Source: Legionellales bacterium (GTDB lineage Bacteria > Pseudomonadota > Gammaproteobacteria > WLWR01). Taken from it: 19,574 nt of DNA. Position 1 is the first letter of the stretch. Each line of letters opens with the position of its first letter. The stretch is from the NCBI GenBank assembly GCA_012103495.1, contig WLWR01000007.1:1-19574 (forward strand), in the 5' to 3' direction. The position numbers and the translations under genes are program-made. Below the pieces are notes generated by a model that did not search any database, had not been told where the DNA came from, and worked only from the letters and a program-made list of their open reading frames with translations. Below, in pieces: positions 15,808 through 19,574 of this stretch.

Positions 15808-16341
15808 CTAGCCCGCTTGTTCGATCCTTGGCAAAAATTCTGTCTGCCAAATAGCCGACGTTAGCACACCAACATGACGATAACGAACGATGCCTTGTCC
15901 ATCAATGAGAAATGTTTCCGGTGCACCATAGACACCTAAATCAATCGCCACTTTGCCAAGATGATCAGCACCAATGGCTGTATAAGGATTGCCTAACTGC
16001 TGTAACCAATCGACAGCGTCCAATGGGGCATCTTTGTAATTAAGACCATAGATAGGAATTTGTTCTTGTCTGGCCAATTGCAACAGCAGTGAATGCTCGG
16101 CACGACAGGCGTAACACCAACTGGCCCACACATTCAATAAACTATATTGCCCGGATAAATCGTGATTGGTCAAAACTTGTTGAGTTTCCAATAAATCCGG
16201 CAATTGGAATTCCGGTAACGGTTGTTCCAACAAGGTGGATGGCAACCGTTGCGGTTCCAATTGCAACCCGCGCCATAAGAATATGCCAATGCCGATAAAC
16301 ACCATCAAAGGAATGAATAAAATGAATTGGGGCATTCGCAT
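15808..16341 (-). CDS. DsbE/CcmG-like periplasmic thiol-disulfide oxidoreductase
   Basis: CcmG (DsbE) is a membrane-tethered periplasmic thioredoxin-like protein that reduces apocytochrome c cysteines before haem attachment. The 177-residue protein has an uncleaved N-terminal anchor (about residues 5-24), the DsbE-type FQLPDLLETQQ and a thioredoxin fold with LLNVWASWCYACRAEH, whose redox pair is Cys76/Cys79 (motif CYAC). The family's GVYGAPETFLID segment with its cis-proline follows. The ATG at 16341 has AGGAG about 7 bases upstream. It lies 10 bases after dnaQ, whereas dsbE normally sits inside the ccmABCDEFGH cluster, and no ccm gene is present here. It could be the real CcmG placed apart, or a paralogue with another thiol target. 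Confidence 0.88.
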   Translation of the reverse strand: MRMPQFILFIPLMVFIGIGIFLWRGLQLEPQRLPSTLLEQPLPEFQLPDLLETQQVLTNHDLSGQYSLLNVWASWCYACRAEHSLLLQLARQEQIPIYGLNYKDAPLDAVDWLQQLGNPYTAIGADHLGKVAIDLGVYGAPETFLIDGQGIVRYRHVGVLTSAIWQTEFLPRIEQAG

Positions 16342-16351
16342 GGGTTTACTC

Positions 16352-17041
16352 CTATGCAGATGTTATTTGGGTTAAAAAGTCTTCGTGTGCTGTCAATTCC
16401 TGCGTATTGGCGCGAAGTATCTTCAATGGTGCACGCGAGGTATCCAGGGTAACCGTAGGCTTTGCCTGCGAAGCATGTGCCATTTCGTGTGCGGCTTGCG
16501 GCTCGCTAAACAAAGTCGTCTGTCCACCGGTCATGCGCAAATACACATCGGCTAAAATTTCTGCATCTAACAAAGCACCATGCAATTGACGAGCGGAATT
16601 ATCAACTTGATAGCGTTTGCATAATGCGTCTAAATTATTTTTCTGCCCAGGGTGACGCTGGCGCGCCATCACCAGTGTATCGGTGATGGAACAACTTTGT
16701 TCAATCGGGGTAACATGAATGTCTAGCAAGTTCAATTCATGATTCAAAAAACCAAGATCAAACGGCGCGTTGTGAATAATTAATTCCGCACCCGCAAGAT
16801 ATGCCAACAAGGGTTGGTATATCTGATCAAAGGTCGGTTTATCTTGTAAAAATTCACGGGTAATGCCATGCACCGCTTGTGCGCCTGGATCAATGTCACG
16901 CTGAGGATTTAAATAATAATGAAAATGATTGCCGGTGAGCGCCCGATCCATCAATTCAATGCAGCCAATTTCAATCAGCCGATGTCCTTGGGCGGGATCT
17001 AAACCGGTAGTTTCCGTATCTAAGACGATTTGACGACGCAT
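16352..17041 (-). CDS. dnaQ: DNA polymerase III epsilon subunit (3'-5' proofreading exonuclease)
   Basis: Epsilon proofreads replication errors and joins the polymerase core to the beta clamp. The 229-residue protein shows all DEDDh exonuclease motifs: VLDTETTG (Asp8, Glu10), HNAPFDLGF (Asp95) and HGALLDAEILA (His154, Asp159). QTTLF at about 174-178 is a good clamp-binding peptide, and the C-terminal tail (180-229) would contact the alpha subunit. The ATG at 17041 has AAGGAG 11-12 bases upstream, overlapping the rnhA stop, with a 15-base gap between the genes. Tandem rnhA-dnaQ occurs in pseudomonads and others, in contrast to the divergent pair in E. coli. Confidence 0.96.
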   Translation of the reverse strand: MRRQIVLDTETTGLDPAQGHRLIEIGCIELMDRALTGNHFHYYLNPQRDIDPGAQAVHGITREFLQDKPTFDQIYQPLLAYLAGAELIIHNAPFDLGFLNHELNLLDIHVTPIEQSCSITDTLVMARQRHPGQKNNLDALCKRYQVDNSARQLHGALLDAEILADVYLRMTGGQTTLFSEPQAAHEMAHASQAKPTVTLDTSRAPLKILRANTQELTAHEDFLTQITSA

Positions 17042-17056
17042 GGATCGATGTGCTCC

Positions 17057-17500
17057 TTACAATTGTTGAATGGCCGAACGCGCCAATTGATCGGCGCGTT
17101 CATTTTCTGGATGCCCACTGTGACCGCGGATCCATTGCCATTGTACTGGGTGTTGTTGAACCAATTCATCCAATTCGCGCCACAAGTCCACATTTTTGAC
17201 CGGCATTCGATTAGCGGTACGCCAGCCGTTTTTTTTCCAGCGGGCAATCCATTCGGTGATCCCTTGTTTCACATATTTTGAATCGGTTGTAATGGTCACC
17301 GGCATCTGGCGTGATAAGGCGCGCAACCCTTGAATGGCGGCCATCAATTCCATACGATTGTTGGTGGTGTGTTCGTGCGCGCCAGATAATTCTTTTTCAT
17401 GCCCGAGATAGCGTAAAATCACTCCCCAACCTCCAGGGCCTGGGTTGCCTTGACAAGCACCGTCCGTAAATATTTCAACTGTCATCGCAGATTGATTCAT
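17057..17500 (-). CDS. rnhA: Ribonuclease HI
   Basis: RNase HI cleaves the RNA strand of RNA-DNA hybrids, removing primers and R-loops. The 147-residue protein carries the four catalytic carboxylates in order: Asp13 (IFTDGACQGNPGPGGWG), Glu51 (NNRMELMAAI), Asp73 (ITTDSKYV) and Asp137 (ENERADQLA), with the catalytic-loop His in IRGHSGHP. The basic protrusion ARWKKNGWRTANRMPVKN is present. The C-terminus is slightly shorter than in E. coli. Two ATGs are possible (17500 and 17485) and neither has a good ribosome binding site. It follows pilX by 22 bases, so it is probably co-transcribed with the pilins and translated by coupling. Confidence 0.96.
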   Translation of the reverse strand: MNQSAMTVEIFTDGACQGNPGPGGWGVILRYLGHEKELSGAHEHTTNNRMELMAAIQGLRALSRQMPVTITTDSKYVKQGITEWIARWKKNGWRTANRMPVKNVDLWRELDELVQQHPVQWQWIRGHSGHPENERADQLARSAIQQL

Positions 17501-17522
17501 GATTGTTCAAAAGAGCTGCCGT

Positions 17523-17984
17523 TTATACCACATTTCGCCAAGCTTGTCGCCTAACGGACCCCTGATTATCCACTGTTACGGTCAATTGCTGCATGACATT
17601 GGTCAGCGTTGCACTTATTCGATAAGCCGATTGCATGGCTAAATGTTCAACGATGAATTGGATGTTTTGTTGGGAAAAAATTAGCTGGCATGGTGCAAGC
17701 ATTTGCCATTGTTTAGTATCGCGCAACTGAGCATCCGACCAAGTTAACGGTAAATGAGCACAGGGTTGTTGGGCCCAATGATCGATTTGATCGGCAATGG
17801 TATTAAGCGCCAATACCAACATGGTTTGTCGTACCGTTGCTTGCCATTGATCGTTGACTTGTCGCCAACCTAGCTGGGCAAGTTGGCCAACGCCGATCAC
17901 CAACATGAATACGGTAGTGGTGATCAACAAACAGGTCAATAACACATGACCACGTTGATAAATGATGCGATTTACTTGCCGCAT
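17523..17984 (-). CDS. Type IV pilus minor-pilin-like protein (PilX-like)
   Basis: The 153-residue protein begins with a basic stretch, then QRGHVLLTCLLITTTVFMLV: a single N-terminal membrane helix following a QRG motif, the plan of PilX-type pilus assembly proteins, which lack a strict prepilin cleavage site. The rest is a small Gln-rich domain with two cysteines (in QQPCAHLP and LAPCQL) that could form a disulfide. No PilX motif beyond the N-terminus is strong, so the call leans on position: it is third after pilV and pilW on one strand. The ATG at 17984 is chosen because AAAGGAGG lies 6-7 bases upstream; the longer frame to 18041 has no such site and runs into a duplicated segment. PilX works with PilV and PilW at the pilus tip in known systems. 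Confidence 0.7.
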   Translation of the reverse strand: MRQVNRIIYQRGHVLLTCLLITTTVFMLVIGVGQLAQLGWRQVNDQWQATVRQTMLVLALNTIADQIDHWAQQPCAHLPLTWSDAQLRDTKQWQMLAPCQLIFSQQNIQFIVEHLAMQSAYRISATLTNVMQQLTVTVDNQGSVRRQAWRNVV

Positions 17985-18018
17985 GTTTCCCTCCTTTATC
18001 GAGACCCTGGATAAAGTG

Positions 18019-18157
18019 GATGACACTAATCCGAACACCAATCTTGCTATGAATTAACCTATATGGTGCGTCAATCACCTTGGCATATCGATGACACTAA
18101 TTCGAACGCTAATCTTGCTATGAATTAACCTACTTGATGGGTCAATCACCCTGGCAT
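18019..18157. repeat. Two direct 68-bp repeats between pilW and pilX
   Basis: Bases 18019-18086 and 18090-18157 are direct copies with a period of 71, differing at about 9-10 positions. Both begin with GATGACACTAAT and share AATCTTGCTATGAATTAACC and GTCAATCACC, ending TGGCAT. The second copy overlaps the last codons and stop of pilW (stop at 18146-18148), so the pilW 3' end has been duplicated into the gap. It is not a CRISPR: there are only two copies and a 3-base spacer. Confidence 0.9.
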
Positions 18158-18976
18158 GGGGTGATTAAACCATCCTAATTGCATTTGCCACGGTTGACTT
18201 GTTTCGGTTTGCCACAGGGTCAAGTCAATGCCAATCATGGCATTGCTGGCCCCCACAATAAGGGGACGAATGCGCAATTTTGCGATCGCCTCCATCACCG
18301 CTTGCGCATTCTGATCAAATACTTGCCAAGCCAAAGCCCCTCGCCGATTGATAAAAAAATACTGCTGTTGCAATCGCACGACGGTCGCCGGTGGTGAAAA
18401 GGACTCTGGCAACGCTCGGGTCAATTGAATGCGGTCGACGCCTACCTGGGCAATTTGCGCAACGACTGCACGCGTACAATCAGCAACCATCACCCGATCA
18501 CCTGTGCGCAATGCTGCAGGCGTTGTCAGTATCATTGTGCTTGCCTGGGTCTTTGCCAATAAATGATGCAAAGGCCCCTGTCCATAAACTGTTTGCAACA
18601 CATCGGTGCCTGGTGCAACTTTTCCTTGCAGCTCGATCGGCAGTGCCGGTTGCCACTGTTGCTCACCGTCGGCTTGGTAAATTTTTAATGCTTCATTGGC
18701 ATACACCCGCCAGTGTGGATGTAATTGCAATACTGGCAAACGATGTCCCCAATGCGGACAACCAATAAATCCAGCATTATTAACTGCTTGCTGCAACAGT
18801 GTTGTCAAACGCAAGCCATCCTTTTGCCATTGCAACTGTTGCCATTGCTGAGTGCTATTTAGCACGGTGGTTTGGTACAGTTGTAGCATCAATAAAGTCA
18901 ACCCTGTTCCCAAGACCAAAGCCACCGACATTTCCAGCACACTGACACCACGAGCCTGGCTGAATGAATGTTTCAT
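18146..18976 (-). CDS. pilW: Type IV pilus minor pilin PilW-like protein
   Basis: PilW is a minor prepilin that forms part of the priming tip complex of type IV pili. The 276-residue protein has a class III leader: short and basic with Gly10 just before the cleavage point, then VSVLEMSVALVLGTGLTLLML with the Glu at mature position 5 and a hydrophobic helix. LRLTTLLQQAVNNAGFIGC follows, the usual PilW segment after the helix. The C-terminal domain is strand-rich and ends GWFNHPMPG. The ATG at 18976 overlaps the pilV stop in an ATGA, so translation is coupled. Its stop codon lies inside one of two direct repeats. Confidence 0.87.
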   Translation of the reverse strand: MKHSFSQARGVSVLEMSVALVLGTGLTLLMLQLYQTTVLNSTQQWQQLQWQKDGLRLTTLLQQAVNNAGFIGCPHWGHRLPVLQLHPHWRVYANEALKIYQADGEQQWQPALPIELQGKVAPGTDVLQTVYGQGPLHHLLAKTQASTMILTTPAALRTGDRVMVADCTRAVVAQIAQVGVDRIQLTRALPESFSPPATVVRLQQQYFFINRRGALAWQVFDQNAQAVMEAIAKLRIRPLIVGASNAMIGIDLTLWQTETSQPWQMQLGWFNHPMPG

Positions 18977-19350
18977 CCAATGATCAAACAGTGTGGCATG
19001 GCAATCCCTGCCTGTTGACAGTGAGGCGAGGGTTGATCCTCATCCACCATCGGCCAACCTAATACCACGCGCCAAGTGTGTTCCTCCATGGATTGATGAC
19101 TGCGACTGCCTGGCAAAATGTGTGCGTGTTGCCTCTGCCAGTGCTGAAATAATTCCGTTTGTCTTGACCGAGGCGTCACCAATTGTTGCTGGATGAAATT
19201 GCGCAATTGCAACACGGCCATGGTGTATGTTTGTTGTTGCCTCACCCAACGCCAATGTTGCCATATTTGTGTCTGCACACTCACACCAACCAAACTCACC
19301 ACCAGCAAACCTACCAACACTTCCAACAATGAAAATCCTTTGTCATACAC
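18973..19350 (-). CDS. pilV: Type IV pilus minor pilin PilV-like protein (GTG start)
   Basis: The protein starts MYDKG, followed by FSLLEVLVGLLVVSLVG: a five-residue class III leader ending in Gly, then Phe at +1 and Glu at +5, and a hydrophobic helix, which is the prepilin peptidase and pilin-assembly signature. The 125-residue protein is short, with a Trp/Gln-rich body and one Cys pair near the end. I choose the GTG at 19350 because AAGGAG is 7 bases upstream and the promoter at 19387-19415 would start RNA near 19380. The ATG at 19377 would sit almost at the transcription start and has no ribosome binding site. A TTG at 19431 lies upstream of the promoter. Confidence 0.85.
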   Translation of the reverse strand: MYDKGFSLLEVLVGLLVVSLVGVSVQTQIWQHWRWVRQQQTYTMAVLQLRNFIQQQLVTPRSRQTELFQHWQRQHAHILPGSRSHQSMEEHTWRVVLGWPMVDEDQPSPHCQQAGIAMPHCLIIG

Positions 19351-19386
19351 CTTATTACTCCTTCGATAAAAATTCATGCGTGCGAT

Positions 19387-19415
19387 AGCATAATCGGCTA
19401 CAATCGCCTTGCCAA
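19387..19415 (-). promoter_or_regulatory. Promoter of the pilVWX-rnhA-dnaQ unit
   Basis: On the minus strand TTGGCA (19410-19415) and TATGCT (19387-19392) are separated by exactly 17 bases, a good sigma-70 match (5 of 6 and 4 of 6). Transcription would start near 19380, leaving about a 30-base leader to the GTG start with its AAGGAG. This arrangement rules against the longer upstream starts of pilV. Confidence 0.65.
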
Positions 19416-19464
19416 CGGCATTGATGTGCAATTTTTATAAATAAGTTAGGAGTCTCTAGATCCA

Positions 19465-19574
19465 ATGAATGAATTAGCTGGCAAACATTGCATCCCATGT
19501 GAAGGCGGCGTACCCGCATTATCCCGCGATGACGTTCGTGAACAACTCATTCAACTGTCCGATTGGCAAGTCAA
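19465..19574 (+). CDS. phhB: Pterin-4a-carbinolamine dehydratase, 5' end only
   Basis: PhhB dehydrates 4a-hydroxytetrahydrobiopterin, regenerating the pterin cofactor of phenylalanine hydroxylase. Only 36 codons are inside the window, but HCIPCEGGVPALS followed by a helix ending in LSDWQV is the typical N-terminus of the family. AGGAG lies about 12 bases before the ATG. It diverges from pilV. A TATAAA at 19436-19441 may be its -10 box, without a well-placed -35 box. The gene runs off the window. Confidence 0.88.
   Translation, partial: MNELAGKHCIPCEGGVPALSRDDVREQLIQLSDWQV

Noticed and set aside
17985..18041. 19-residue extension of the PilX-like protein
   Set aside because: The extension is encoded by the duplicated intergenic segment and lacks a ribosome binding site, while the ATG at 17984 has an excellent one.
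18019..18157. Possible start of a CRISPR array
   Set aside because: There are only two diverged 68-base copies separated by 3 bases, with one copy overlapping a coding end.

Overview
The window is about 19.6 kb of a gammaproteobacterial chromosome of moderate GC content. The evidence is the gene set: FtsK with LolA, the YhdP-Nit-TldD-PmbA group, adjacent RnhA and DnaQ, and type IV pilus minor pilins. One AT-rich island (about 4990-6370) carries an effector-like gene and a palindromic repeat. That combination recalls host-associated Legionellales-type bacteria, but the taxonomic guess is inference only.

Layout. 1-687 (-): 5' part of ppsA. The PpsA match stops abruptly near 103 and unrelated Cys-rich coding-like sequence lies beyond it. 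775-3739 (-): lolA and ftsK, a tight pair. 3998-4942 (+): trxB, followed by a strong hairpin. 4990-5910 (-): AT-rich orphan gene with a candidate bipartite nuclear localisation signal and a Ser/Asp-rich tail. 5911-6375: no convincing gene, but a MITE-like nest of inverted repeats. 6376-6606 (-): infA. 6670-8016 (-): pmbA/tldE. 8137-8982 (+): secreted phosphodiester-glycosidase-family protein on the opposite strand. 8991-15092 (-): tldD, a Nit-family amidase and yhdP, closely packed and transcribed yhdP to tldD. 15298-15765 (+): bcp-type peroxiredoxin. 15808-19350 (-): pilV, pilW, pilX, rnhA, dnaQ and dsbE/ccmG-like, one probable transcription unit read from a good promoter at 19387-19415. 19465-19574 (+): 5' end of phhB.

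How the genes relate. FtsK (chromosome segregation at the septum), LolA (lipoprotein carrier) and YhdP (phospholipid transport to the outer membrane) serve the envelope and division. TldD and PmbA are the two halves of one metalloprotease. Nit is a metabolite-repair amidase family. TrxB, Bcp and the DsbE-like protein form a thiol-redox group that is not contiguous. The PilVWX proteins would prime or modulate a type IV pilus, although no pilY1 or major pilin is present here.

The most unusual stretch is 4946-6370: a REP-like hairpin, a putative nucleus-targeted effector with an internal 24-bp duplication, then a repeat element. Two other points merit checking: the ppsA break near 103, and a 68-bp direct duplication between pilW and pilX that copies the pilW stop codon.
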